Of a DNA stretch of 64,000 nt, positions 52,006 to 62,426 are shown piece by piece (position 1 is the first letter of the stretch; every line of letters starts with the position of its first letter). The notes beneath the pieces are model-generated. The model made no database searches, was not told the origin of the DNA, and saw only the letters and a program-made list of their open reading frames with translations. The position numbers were made by a program, and so were the translations under genes. Origin of the DNA: Pyropia yezoensis. Its lineage: Eukaryota; Rhodophyta; Bangiophyceae; Bangiales; Bangiaceae. The DNA lies in contig CM020618.1 in assembly GCA_009829735.1 (NCBI GenBank), positions 8,399,119 to 8,463,118 on the forward strand. The letters run 5' to 3'.

Positions 52006-53643
52006 ATGGCCTCTCGCCGGGAACGCCATGCCGACAGCCTTGGCGACTACGTGCCGGTGGCGGTGCCCCCCCCCGGCAGCGGCAGCGGCGGCGGCGGGGG
52101 CATTCTCGGCAGCTTCAGTGGGGGCGGCAGCGGCGGGTGGCCCCCCCCCCCCGGCACCCACCGGGGGGGCGGCGGCGGGGGCGGCCTCCGCGGCCTCGCC
52201 ACCCGCCTCTTCCCCGTCGCGTGCTCCCGCGCGGCGGCGGTGGCGCTGGTGCTGGTCGCCGCCGCGTCGGCGGGCGCGGCGGTGCTGCTGCTGGCGCTCG
52301 ACGGCACCGTCGTGCTGCAGGGCTCCCTCCCGGCGGCGGCAGACTATGAGGCGCTCATGGCCCGCGCGGACCGCACCCGCGCCGCGTGTGAGACGTACGC
52401 CTCCCGGTCGCGGGCCAGTGGGGGGGGGGGCGGGGGGGAGGGGGGGCAGGGGGGGGACCCAGAGGTCCCCGACGGCATGTGTGGGGCACAGGGGGGGGGG
52501 GGGGCGGGGCCCGGGGGCGGCGGCGGCGGGGGGGGGGGGTCTGCGCTCCGCCCGCCGCCCGCCGCGTTTTGTGGCGGCCGCCCGGCGTGTGGGGGCGTCA
52601 CGTGGGGCTTTTTGGTCATTGGCGACTGGGGCCGCCACGGCGCCTGCTGCACCCGCGACGTGGCGGCCGAGATGGCCGCCGCCGCCACCGCTCTTCGCGA
52701 GGAGGTGGAGCGGGAGGCGCAGCGGCGCGCCGCCGCCAACGGCAGTGCGTCGGGCGACGCCCCCCCCGCGTGGGTGGTCTCGACGGGCGACAACTTTTAC
52801 GCCCGCGGCGTGTCGTCGGTGGCGGACGAGGCGGTGGCGGCCAGCTGGGCCGACGTCTTCCTCCGCCCCCACCCCGCCCTCGCGGCGCTGCCGTGGCAGG
52901 TGGTGCTGGGCAACCATGACTACGAGGGCAACGTGTCGGCCGCTTTTCACATTGGGCGGGTCCACCCGCAGTGGCACGCCCGGCGGGAGCTCTACTACAC
53001 CAAGACGGTCACCCTGCCGCGGGCGGCGGGGGCGGCCGAGAATGGGACGGTGCCGCCGCCGCCACCCCCGCGGCAGATCCTGTTTGTGTTTCTCGACACG
53101 ACGCCGCTGTTGTCTTCGGCAGATCTCCTGCGCCTCCACTACCGGCTGCCCGCCAAGGCGGTGGCGGCCGTCACTGCTGCCGCGGGTGGGGGGCTCACAG
53201 ATTGGCTGTCGTCTACCCTGTCGTCGTCCACGGCCGACTGGGTGGTGGTCGTTGGCCACCACCCCGTCGAGTCGGCAGGCGCCTCGTCTGTGGCAGAGGC
53301 GGCCAGCCGCGGCCGCCTCCGGTCCATGATTGCGGGCCCGCTGGCAGAGGCCGCCGCGGCATCTCGTGTCGGCCCGCCGGGGGGCGTCGTCTACGTGTCG
53401 GGCCACGAGCACGACGTGCAGCACACGATCGTGGACGGGGTGCACTATGTGGTCAGCGGGGGAGGCAGCCTCGTCGAGGCGAGCGCCCAGCGGCAGCCCG
53501 GCACCCTCTTTTCGGTGGCCACCCACGCGTTTTGGGGGGCGGTCGTGACGGACGATGTGCTTAGCCTGCAGGTCGTCGACTACGCGGGGCGCTTTGTGTA
53601 CCAGGCGGTGGTGAGGCCACGACACGTGCATGGTAGGAGGTGA
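52006..53643 (+). CDS. Type-5 (tartrate-resistant-like) purple acid phosphatase, membrane-anchored
   Basis: 545 residues, no intron. It hydrolyses phosphomonoesters with a dinuclear metal centre. All metal-ligand blocks are present in order: GDWG (about 206), GDNFY (about 262), GNHDY (about 302), GHHP (about 417) and GHEHDVQH (about 466). DVFLRPHPALAALPWQVVLGNHD is a typical type-5 arrangement and VSGGGSL follows as expected. Residues 76-100 (VALVLVAAASAGAAVLLLAL) form a hydrophobic anchor after a short Arg-rich N-terminus, suggesting a type II membrane protein with the enzyme outside the cytosol. Family members are about 300-350 residues; the excess is the N-terminal region and poly-Gly tracts (about 40-70, 130-180). 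Start chosen at 52006, which has an ACCATGG context and gives MASRRERH. Confidence 0.85.
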   Translation: MASRRERHADSLGDYVPVAVPPPGSGSGGGGGILGSFSGGGSGGWPPPPGTHRGGGGGGGLRGLATRLFPVACSRAAAVALVLVAAASAGAAVLLLALDGTVVLQGSLPAAADYEALMARADRTRAACETYASRSRASGGGGGGEGGQGGDPEVPDGMCGAQGGGGAGPGGGGGGGGGSALRPPPAAFCGGRPACGGVTWGFLVIGDWGRHGACCTRDVAAEMAAAATALREEVEREAQRRAAANGSASGDAPPAWVVSTGDNFYARGVSSVADEAVAASWADVFLRPHPALAALPWQVVLGNHDYEGNVSAAFHIGRVHPQWHARRELYYTKTVTLPRAAGAAENGTVPPPPPPRQILFVFLDTTPLLSSADLLRLHYRLPAKAVAAVTAAAGGGLTDWLSSTLSSSTADWVVVVGHHPVESAGASSVAEAASRGRLRSMIAGPLAEAAAASRVGPPGGVVYVSGHEHDVQHTIVDGVHYVVSGGGSLVEASAQRQPGTLFSVATHAFWGAVVTDDVLSLQVVDYAGRFVYQAVVRPRHVHGRR

Positions 53644-55831
53644 GCAGTGGGGGGGGGGCACACGACGCGACGAAGGGGGAGGGGGGGTACGTGACGCCAC
53701 ACACGGGGGTGGGGGGGGGCGATGGGGGGTAAGGAAGGGTGATGGGGGGCTGAGGCGGGGCTTTGCGGAGCGATGCGGGGGGAAAGGGCAATGGATGTGT
53801 TGGGCGACGGCGGGGAACGGGCGGAGGTGGGGATGGGTGGAGAGGGTCGAAGGGGGAGGGGGGCGGATTGAGGGAGGGGGGGGTGTGAGCGGCTTGCTCC
53901 TGGCTCGCCCCGGTCGCCTCAATGATGAGCGCGGCAAAACTCTTTATTGACTGTGAGCGGATGTCTCAGGAGACAACGGCCGCGCGAGTCCGTGGCGGCG
54001 CTACGGACGCGGTAACAGGGCAGGCGGGTCGCGGCGGGCGGGCGGGGACAGAGGCAAGCTGGAAGAGAGTGGTGGCCCACGGGGCGCGCGACAACATCCC
54101 CAAAAGAACCCCACCCACACCGGGCACCACCTACAACAGCCGCGCGGGCAGACTCAGCGGCAGCCCAGTCGAGCGGCGCACAGGTCACGGGTGACGTACG
54201 GGGTCATGGGGCGGGAGCGCTCCATCAAATGCGGCGGGAATCTCCCAAGCAGGGGCCGACGTGAGACAAGCCAACGGCCACCAAACACACACAAAAACCA
54301 CAGAGACAAGGGCGAGTTAGTGAGCAACACACGAAGGGGGGGCATCTGGACCAGCCGTGCGAGCCGAGAGCCTCACCGTACAGGGGCTGGGGCAACGGGA
54401 CGGCGGGACAGCGGACCAAAGTGAGGCAACGGACAGGAACACCACGAGGCAGCTGCAGCGGCGCACCACCAGGGTAGGCACACAGGGACGCGCAGGGACC
54501 AGGAAGCACAATGCACGGTGCGCTCGGGCGTGCCGCCATGGGTGGCGGAGCGGGGTGGGACCGGGCGCAGTTGCCGACCAAATACATGCCTCGTTCAACG
54601 TCCAAGGAGGCAGGGCGGACGCAGTCCAATCAACCACCGCGCCACCAATCTGGGTGGAGGTGAAGGCCGCACCCGGGGACGTGACGTGCAGGATGATGAT
54701 GCAGACACGACATAGGATGGGTGTGCACGTAGGGCGGCTGGACGGAATGCACGCGGGCAGCTGGCGGGCGCTGAAGGAGCAGAAGAAGCCCTCGCCCGGA
54801 AGATAGCATCGATGCTACAGGATGAAATGCGGAAATGGTATGCAGCCAGGAGCGCACCACTGTCGCCTGAGCGCCAACGAGGTCTCTGGGCCAGATGGTA
54901 GGGTCTGCGAGTGCCGCCCGCTCCGCCGCCAACGTCCCCTCACGCGTGGCTCAGCACACGCGCATGCGGCTACCTCCATGCACTGCGTGCCGCACGGCCG
55001 TGACACGGGGAGAAGGCCAGGTGCGCAACCGACTAGTCCACAAGGGTGTCTACTGGGATGACGGCCAGCGGCAATCGTGGGATTACAAGGGGAGTAGGCT
55101 GGAGCGACCACCGCAATCAGCGCCGGCGGACTACTGCCTCACGGTGACCTGAGGGCCGAAGACACAGGAACATGACATCGACCCGAGTGCTCTGGTGATG
55201 CGCGAGGACGGACGGGCACGATGCAAGCCCGCGCCAAGACATCCACGACCGACCAACGCCACAGCATGAGGGGACGAGCAGGGTGAATACTCCCGCTGCG
55301 CACTGGCGCCGTACCCGCTCTGGTCAGGGACTACACGGCCCGGCCATATCGAGCACGATCCAATCACCACCTCTGTAGCACCGCGGCACGCAGCAGCACA
55401 GCAGTCGCCCTGCGACTGACGGCAGGGTGCCCTACGAAATTGGGCACCCGTTGCGCTCCACCACAACGCCAGTGCCCGCGGTATAGCCGTACCGACCGAT
55501 GTGCGATGGCAACACCACCGGTGCTGAAGCCGGGGCACAGTCGGGGAACGGCACCAGGTACGGCTCATCAGCACGGTGCCGCCTGTACCCACCAGCCCGT
55601 TCGGACACACAAGGCGCACCAACCACTCCGCACGAGCCGCGCATCACCCACGCCATTCAACGATGCACGCACATGACCGCGCGGTGCTTCGATTTGATAC
55701 AGACAAAGGGTGACCCGTACCGCCGCGCTGTTTTCCTTCAGCAGCAACGACGAACAACTGCTGCGCTGGTACCACCGCTGCACGACAGCCACGCTCCCCC
55801 CCCCCCCCCCCCCCACGATCACGACCACGAA

Positions 55832-55883
<52 letters not shown>

Positions 55884-56217
55884 TCCGCCGGTACAACAAC
55901 AGTCACGAACCGTGACCACAGGTACCAACAGGGACCGACAGCAGCACCACATGCACGACGACAGCGGCCGCAAAGCGGGGACACATCCAAAACGCCCCAC
56001 AAACATCTGCAAGTGTAGAAGAGCATGCACACCGGCGGCAACAAAACAATCATTTGGACGGCTTCACAAAATGCACGACCGCTCCCGCACCAGACGGAAC
56101 GCCAGGACTCGGAGGGCCAGGCCGACCCATGTGAGGCCGCACCCCCCGTCCACACTCGCACCACCGTCATGACGACCGCTACACACACCACAGAGGCATC
56201 ACTACGGAAGAACCCGC
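53644..56217. other. 2.6-kb intergenic stretch without a supported gene
   Basis: 53644-53900 is strongly G-rich on the plus strand. 54000-56200 is lower in GC, and no open frame in it has a recognised domain. It contains the hexanucleotide repeat at 55814. It separates two genes that point toward it (phosphatase plus, SR protein minus), so it is a convergent region. A relic too old to recognise is possible. Confidence 0.35.
55814..55883. repeat. (CCACGA)n hexanucleotide microsatellite
   Basis: About eleven CCACGA units with one or two variants, preceded by a run of C. It produces artefactual poly-Val and His-Asp frames on the two strands. Confidence 0.92.
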
Positions 56218-57543
56218 TCAGTCGTCGCGGCGAGTCTCGCCGCGACCATCGTCCGAGCCACCGCCACGGGGAGGCGGCTCATCCCCACCATCGCGGGGGA
56301 CGCTTCCGGCACCGCGATCCGGGCTGCGGCTGCGGGCGCGCTTGATCTCGGGGCTCCGGCTCCGCCGGTCAGCCCGGTCAGGGGACGGCGACCGACTGAG
56401 CTGACGCTTGCGGCTCTCGACAACATCATCGCGGGCATCAGGCGCCGCCGAGTCGCGCATCGGCACAGCCGATGCGTCGCCGTCTACCGGATCAGTACGC
56501 GGTGCGGCACCACTGCTCAAGAGGAAGACAGAAAAGGTGGGCACGGCGCGACCGCAGATGAGAAGGAAAAAACAAACACCAAGAGGCAAGTCAGTACACC
56601 ATTAGCAACACATCTTCATATCTCACACAGGTACGAAAACAGTGGTAGCTCAGCAGGGTGGCAGAGGGACACGACAATGTACGAGAAAAGCCTCAGCTGC
56701 CACACTCAAAACGTACGCGACATCCACTTCCGCGGCCGGTACGCCCAGCGCAGCAGCCTGGTTCACCGCATCTTGGCGCCCAAACTTGGCAAACTGCACA
56801 ATGATCTCGCGCCCATCCACAACCGCTCCGTTGACGTGTTCTATCGCCGCTTCCGCTTCCTCCCGCTTGCTGTAGCGCACAAACGCAAAGCCGCGGCTGT
56901 CGCCCGAGTCGCGGCTCCGCGGGATGTAGCAGTCCCGCACCTCCCCATACTTCTGGAAGAGGGGCGTCAACTCCGACGCGCGCGTCCGGAACGTCACGTT
57001 GAGCACGAGGAGGGAGTAGAGGTCGCTGATGTCCGGCGGCGGGCGGCGGGGGCGGTCCGCCATGGACATGCCGCGACCACCACCGCCGCCGGCACCGCCG
57101 CGATCGTACCCGCCACGACGGTCGTCATAACCGCCCCGGCGGTCGTCATAGCCACCACGGCGATCATCGTAACCGCCCCGACGGTCGTCGCCGTACCCAC
57201 CGCGGCGGTCATCATAGCCGCCGCCGCGGCGGTCATCGTAGCCACCGCGACGATCAGGCCCGCCATAGCCGCCACGGCGGTCGTCATAGCCGCCCCCACC
57301 ACGCCGGTCGTCATAGCCGCCCCGCCGGTCGTCATAGCCGCCACGCCGGTCGTCATAGCCGCCGCGGCGGTCGTCATAGCCGCTGGCACCCCCGCGGCGG
57401 TCATCATAGCCGCTGGCTCCTCCACGACGGTCGTCGTAGCCCCGGTCGGCCTTGCGGTCATAGCGGTCCTCGTCAGCGTAGCCGGCGCCCGTGCCGCCGG
57501 CGCCGCCACGGCGGTCATCGTACGAGGCCCGATCGTACGACAT
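56218..57543 (-). CDS. SR splicing factor (SC35/SRSF2-like) with N-terminal YDDRRGG repeats, two exons
   Basis: Exons 57543-56717 and 56515-56218 join in phase into 374 residues. Residues 1-150 are about fourteen copies of YDDRRGG(Y/GG), an RGG-type low-complexity region. Residues about 172-250 form one RRM: LLVLNVTFRTRASEL, RNP1 SRGFAFVRY, and AVVDGREIIVQFAKFGR, closest to SRSF2/SC35 and SCL proteins. The second exon supplies a short RS domain (SRSPSPDRADRRSRSPE then RARSRSPDR). Such proteins bind exonic RNA and recruit the spliceosome in nuclear speckles. An N-terminal extension before the RRM also occurs in SCL proteins, but there it is shorter. Without splicing the frame would end at 56650 without the RS tail. 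Confidence 0.82.
56516..56716 (-). other. Intron of the SR-protein gene
   Basis: 201 nt, GTACGT donor, acceptor TTGAG|C (an alternative acceptor three bases on would remove one Ser). Both keep the RS-rich exon in frame. Confidence 0.75.
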
Positions 57544-58716
57544 GGTTGTTGCGTTCGCAGAGATAATGGATGGGAAAGGAGGGCGGAAGAGGGGACGAGG
57601 CACACAGTCAAGGCCACGCACGAGCGTTACCAGCGGGAACGCACCGTCCGCAGAAGCGCGCGGCTCGATTAGATGCGCCCGGGTGGGTACGCGCGCGCGA
57701 ACTCTGCGGCCAGCGTGCGACGGACGGGCCACACCGTCGGCGACGCGCGCATCCGGCGGCGGGGACAGCACAGCAGGTTAAAAGACACCAAATTGGGTCA
57801 CACGTGTTTGCCTCGTGGCCGAGCGCTGGCAGACCAGTTCATCTGTGCCTCCCGCCCACCAATCAAGTGGCGAGAACTCGCCAGAGTGACATCTTTTCTT
57901 TTCTCGCATTTGACCAACATGCGCAATCTGCGACAAGCCACGTGGACGAGCTGTCCGTCTCACTCGGGCAGACTTACCAACACTGCAGTTAAATTGCCGC
58001 AGCCGTAAGTATATCAAGTATCGCATACAAATACACGCGGCGGTGGCGGTGGGGGGATGGTGGTGGCTCTGCACGCACGACACAGGATCCCCCTACCCAC
58101 CCGCTTCCCCCGCTTTTCTTTTTCGCCAGGCTCCTCATGTCCTGGCCGACGCTGCTGTGGTTTGCCGCGCACTGATTGCGGCACCGCCTCCGCCTGTCTT
58201 TCCTTTTGCCGGGTGTCGCCCCCGTTGCTGCTGTCGGCGGCGCGGGCGCGTCTGCTTGGCCGCTGGGCCGGCGCGACCTGGCGGCGTCGTGGCCGCCTTG
58301 CGTTTCCCGCATCTCCACCGCGCGTCGTGGGCTGGCGCACGAAGCGGGGCGTGCTCTGGGTCCCAGAAGCCTTTCTGGAAGAGCGCCTGGTCTCTCTCTT
58401 GTCGCGCTTGGTCTGGTGACCCCGCCTGTGGCGAGCCGCATCCCGGTTTTGGCCCCCGCGGCCCCTTTTTGGAGCGCCAAGCGCCCGCTTATTGCTACGG
58501 TTCTGTGCACGCTTCCGCGCCCTGTTCAGGCGCCTCCTCCGTCTCTCCTGCTGTTTCCTGCCATTTTCCCCCCTCTTTCGTTCTTGCTTTCCCCCGACTC
58601 TTTCGTTCTTGCCTTCCCCGGAACGACGTGGTCCGTCCCTTATCCGGACGTGCCATCTCCTGCGGCCCTTTCCCTGTGGCACTGCTCTTTCTCCCTGTCC
58701 GCTTCTTGTGGTCAAC
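57544..58716. other. Divergent promoter region of the SR-protein and ZC3H15-like genes
   Basis: The genes are transcribed away from each other. 57780-58040 is noticeably AT-richer than its surroundings and may hold the core promoters. 58100-58716 is pyrimidine-rich and probably mostly leader of the plus-strand gene. No extra gene supported. Confidence 0.4.
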
Positions 58717-59454
58717 ATGCCGCCCAAGAAGGGAAAGAAGGCGGCCGAGAAGGAGCGGGCCAAGGTCGTGGAAGACAAGACGTTTGGGTTGAAGAACAAG
58801 AATAAGTCCAAGAAGGTCCAACAATTCGTGCAGCGCGTGGAGAAGCAGGCGACGGACCAGGCCAATACCAAGCGCTCTGCTGGTGGCGGTGGCGCGGCGG
58901 CCGAGTCAGCGGGCGGCAAGCTCACCAAGAAGCAGATGCTCGCCGCGCGGATGGAGGAGCTGAGCCTCTTTGCGCAGCCTATCGTGGAAAAGTCCAAAAA
59001 GGTTGACGAGGAAGCCGAGGCGCGCAAGCGCGCCGCTGAGGAGGCAGAGCTGGAGCGCCTCCGCATCCTTGCCTTGCCCGTGGAAGACCAAATCGAGACG
59101 GAGCGGGCCAAGCTCAAGACCAAGACCCCCGTCACGCTGGAGAAGTTCCTGGCGTGGCGGGAGGGAAAGCGTGCTGAGCGGGCTGCGCGGGAGAAGGCGG
59201 CGGCGGCGGAGCGGCTCAAGGGGCTGTCCAAGTCGGAGCGCTCCCGGGGTGGGGGGCTGACCGGTCGGGAGCTCTTCACGTCCCACCAGGAGCTGTTTGA
59301 GGATGATGAGGAGGCGGACCAGGAGGTGTACGTGCCGCGGGAGACCGTGTCGGATTCAGATTCAGAGGGTGGGGAGGAGGGGGAGGGCGAGGAGGAGGGG
59401 GGTGGGAGCGAAGAGGACGCCGACGGCGCAGGCGACGCGAGCCTCTTCAGCTAA
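58717..59454 (+). CDS. ZC3H15/DFRP1 (Tma46)-like protein lacking both CCCH zinc fingers
   Basis: 245 residues, no intron, start MPPKKGKKAAEKER as in homologues. In animals and yeast this protein binds and stabilises the GTPase DRG1 and associates with ribosomes. The N-terminal block KVVEDKTFGLKNKNKSKKVQ is diagnostic. ELSLFAQPIVEKSKKVD follows, and in homologues this point leads into two CCCH fingers. Here the sequence goes through a short Glu/Ala helix straight to VEDQIETERAKL, TPVTLEKFLAWREGKRAER and LTGRELFTSHQELFEDDEEAD, the C-terminal DRG-binding region. The tail is acidic (Glu/Gly/Ser). So the protein is about 150 residues shorter than usual and has no Cys pairs at all. The frame is clean with no intron signal at the join. 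ATG 58717 is preferred over upstream in-frame ATGs because of the conserved MPPKK start. Confidence 0.75.
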   Translation: MPPKKGKKAAEKERAKVVEDKTFGLKNKNKSKKVQQFVQRVEKQATDQANTKRSAGGGGAAAESAGGKLTKKQMLAARMEELSLFAQPIVEKSKKVDEEAEARKRAAEEAELERLRILALPVEDQIETERAKLKTKTPVTLEKFLAWREGKRAERAAREKAAAAERLKGLSKSERSRGGGLTGRELFTSHQELFEDDEEADQEVYVPRETVSDSDSEGGEEGEGEEEGGGSEEDADGAGDASLFS

Positions 59455-60371
59455 GGGGCCAGGCCGGGGCGGCGGGATGTCGGCGAGCGTGAGTCTGGCA
59501 GCCTTTGCGTGTTGAGGGGGGGGCGTGTGGGACGGGCGCGGTGGGGTGGGGGGTGGCGGGGGACTGGCTGGAATGCGGGCTCGGTGGGGTTGGGGAGGGG
59601 TTTGGCTTTGGGGCGGTTGCCATGCGGTGTCGCCCTTGTGGGCGCGGTGTGAGCTTGCGGGGGTAATGGCTCGGGCGAGCGGCGGCGGCAGCGGAGGGGG
59701 CGGGGGGGATGGTGCGGGGTTGTCGTGAGGTGGATAGGGTACGGTGAGATGCGATGGTGCAATGCCTCTTTTTTCTTCTTCTTGCATTCTCCTTTCCCTT
59801 GTGACAGCCCGCGGGCGTCCCCAGTGCACTATTCAGGGTAGGCCGCTGCTCCCCGTGCCCGTCTGCCACCCGCGAAACGCTAGCCCCAAACAGGCACCGA
59901 GGCGACTGTGGTGGCCCGCCCCTGGGGCGGCAACCGGCGACCATTCACCCCGCACGGGGTGGCACTCCCGACGGTGACGGCGCCCGCTGCGTGGCCCCCA
60001 CCTCACTCCCCGCCGTCACGACGTCGCCAGCGAAGCGGCGTCACTGTCCCAGTGAGACTCGCGCCAGTGGGGGGGGCACCGCCCTCCGTCCCGCCCGCGA
60101 AGTGCCGTCGACGCCCACAGACGGCCTCCGAGCCCACCACAGCGCCGGCGAGTACGAATGGCTCTGTGGGGGTGGTCCGTCATGTATAGTCGCTCCAGTA
60201 GCCCCTCGCTGTGGCCTGTCCCCGTGGCCCCTCCCCTTGGCCCCTGCCCCCACTCCCCGCTTCCTCAGTTAAGTCCCTCCCCTTCGCTCTCTTTCGCGCC
60301 CTATCTCCCTCCCCTCACCGCACCCCCCCCCCAATGCCCCCCCGATCCACTGCACCCCCCTGCCCGCTCGC
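59455..60371. other. Convergent 3' region
   Basis: About 900 bp between the stops of the ZC3H15-like gene and the unrecognised two-exon gene. The left half is G-rich, and 59760-59810 is a T-rich patch with TTTTTTCTTCTTCTT, a possible 3'-end signal. No gene seen. Confidence 0.35.
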
Positions 60372-62350
60372 TCAATCCCCCACCTCACTAAACAGTGCCA
60401 CAAACGCGCCCACGGCTGCGGGCGATGGCGGCGCGTCGGACGCCGCCGCCCCCGCAGCGTTGGCGTCGAGACGTTCGCCGTGGTGCAACCGCCGCCGCCG
60501 CCGCCCAGCGCCGCCCTCCGCCGTGGTGCTAATGACGTCTGATGGCGCGGGGGGGTGAGGGGGGTGTACCGCGGCCGCCCCTGTGGCGGGGGCCACCCCC
60601 GCCGCCGCCACCGCCGCGGGGTTGGCGGTGGTGGCGGCGTAGGGGAGCCCAGCCGCCGCCCCCCCCCCTTCTTGAATCGGCAGAGGAGGCGGCGGAGGTG
60701 GGGCCACCGCCGCCCACGGCCCCCGCACCAGGGGAGTCGCGGCCAACGCGAGCGCCGCAAACGCCGTCTCCAGCCCCCCCAGCGCAAGCACCCCCGCATC
60801 GGGAGTAGCGGCCGCCGCCGCCGCTGCTGCAGCGGCGGCGGCTGCGGGGGCGCCCCCCGGAGACCACCCCCCTCCGCTCCCCATCCTCCCACCGAGGCGC
60901 AGCACCGCGGCGGCGGGCACAACCCCCTCCGCGCCGTGCTGGGAAGTCTCCCCCACAAACGCTGTCGTCCGCAGCGCACCCGCCATGACGTGACGAAAGA
61001 CGCCGCTGATGTTGGACGACAGGGACGCGGCAAAGCCGGAAAAGTCAATGACGCTGGTGCGGGGGCGGTCGCCAGGCCTGGGGGCGCCGGCCGGCGGGGG
61101 CGGGGGGTCCCCGTCCGCGGGGGGTTGATGCGAGTGCCGCCGCGGCCGCTGCCGCCGGACAAGGTAGGTGCGGGATTGGGGGCCGCGCCCGCCCCCCCGC
61201 ATGTAGGACACGGTAGTGGTGTCGGTGGAAGACGTCGAGCCGCTGCAGCCGCTGCTACAATCATCCTCCGTGGAGGAGCCGGCGCAGGCTGGCGACCGTG
61301 GGGAGGTGCTGGCTGAGGTGGTCGTGGACCCCGACGAGGCCGACAGGGGCGGCTCGTCGTCTTCGTCACTGTCAGACGTGACCGCCGCCACCTTCCCCCC
61401 CGCGGCTGAGTCGCCCACCAGCGGCACCGCCGCCGCCGCCTTCCCCCCCACAGCAGCCGCCCAGTCCCCGTGGCGGACATCCCACCCCCACTCCCACCCC
61501 CCCCCCCCCGCCTTGGGGCCACCGTCGGCGCGGTTGCCGGGCGTTTCTCCCCACCACCCCCCCGTCGGCAGCGCCACATCCTCCATCACCACGTGGTTCG
61601 CCACCCCCCCGGGCACCAGCTCCGCACCGGGAAAAAACATGGTCACACACCGCCGCCGGGGGCCGCCGCCGTCGTCGCCAAGCGTGTAGGACATCCAGGT
61701 GGGCATGCCACCCAGCACACACCGCAGCAGCAGCGTCCCAGCGTCCTCGTCGTACAAAAAGCGCCCGCCACACACGACCGCCGCGGCGTCGCCCGGGGGA
61801 GGCGGCGGCACCGCCCGGGGGGGGGTGCCTGGTGGGCCACCGGGGAGCGAGAAGAAACGCGTCAACGTGCTCACTGTCCCCACAGTGCGTCCGTGCGCTG
61901 TCGCGAACGGGATGAGCTAGGGAGAAGGGGGGGGTGGGGATAGCGGGTGGCGCCAGGGGGACGGATACTTCACACAACGGCCACGGCAGCACGACAAGCA
62001 GGGGAGACGGGCGGTCAGCGTGCTGCCTACAGTGTCTGAGAGGCAAGGGCCACCCACCCCCGTCGCCCACCCGCACCGCATCCACCCCCCCACCTCGCCC
62101 CCCTCTGTCATACCAGATGGGACAGGTCCACGCTCATCGCCTCGCCCGGCAGCCCCGCGGGCGGCAGCAGGTACCCCCCCCCCGGACACAGCGTGGAGAG
62201 CGTCTCGACCGACCCCATCTCCCGCGTCGTCCACACAGCCGCCGCGGCAAGCGCAGCGCCTGACAGGCCGCCCTCGACCGTGCCGGGGGGGGATAGGAGG
62301 AAGGCGCGCTCCTCGGGGGCGAGCGCTGAGAAAAGGGAACCCGTCGACAT
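60372..62350 (-). CDS. Unrecognised protein, two exons (593 aa)
   Basis: Exons 62350-62114 and 61916-60372 join in phase 0: …MSVDLSHL|LIPFATAHGRTVG… is smooth across the junction. Residues 1-110 look folded and helical (LFSALAPEERAFLLSPPG, SVETLSTLCPGGGYLLPP). About 125-200 have a beta-rich block, RFLYDEDAGTLLLRCVLGG, followed by MPTWMSYTLGDD, CVTMFFPGAEL and VANHVVMEDVALP. The rest is Ser/Thr-, Pro- and Ala-rich and disordered, apart from TSVIDFSGFAASLSSNISGVFRHV and a final SPAAVGAFVALFSEVGD. I know no family with this pattern. The folded N-terminal part and the in-phase intron make a real gene likely. Function unknown. Confidence 0.6.
61917..62113 (-). other. Intron of the unrecognised two-exon gene
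   Basis: 197 nt with a GTATGA donor (unlike the GTACGT donors of the other genes) and a C/T-rich CCCTAG acceptor, phase 0. Confidence 0.65.
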
Positions 62351-62351
62351 C

Positions 62352-62426
62352 GTGGTGGTGGTGGTGGTGGTGGTGGTGGTGGTGGTGATGGTGGTGGTGG
62401 TGGTGGTCGTGGTGGTGGTGGTGGCG
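62352..62426. repeat. (GGT)n trinucleotide repeat next to a start codon
   Basis: About 24 GTG/GGT units with a few substitutions, one base upstream of the ATG of the two-exon gene; on the transcript it would be a CCA/CAC-rich leader. Confidence 0.92.

Noticed and set aside
51139..53937. A 932-codon minus-strand open frame
   Set aside because: It is antisense to the purple acid phosphatase, whose motifs are unambiguous; it is Pro/Arg/His-rich with no domain and results from high GC.
55801..55883. Possible CRISPR-like array
   Set aside because: Six-base tandem repeat without spacers, in a eukaryotic genome: a microsatellite.
55568..56191. Minus-strand frame with a poly-Val stretch that looks like a membrane segment
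   Set aside because: The Val run is the translation of the CCACGA microsatellite read on the other strand.
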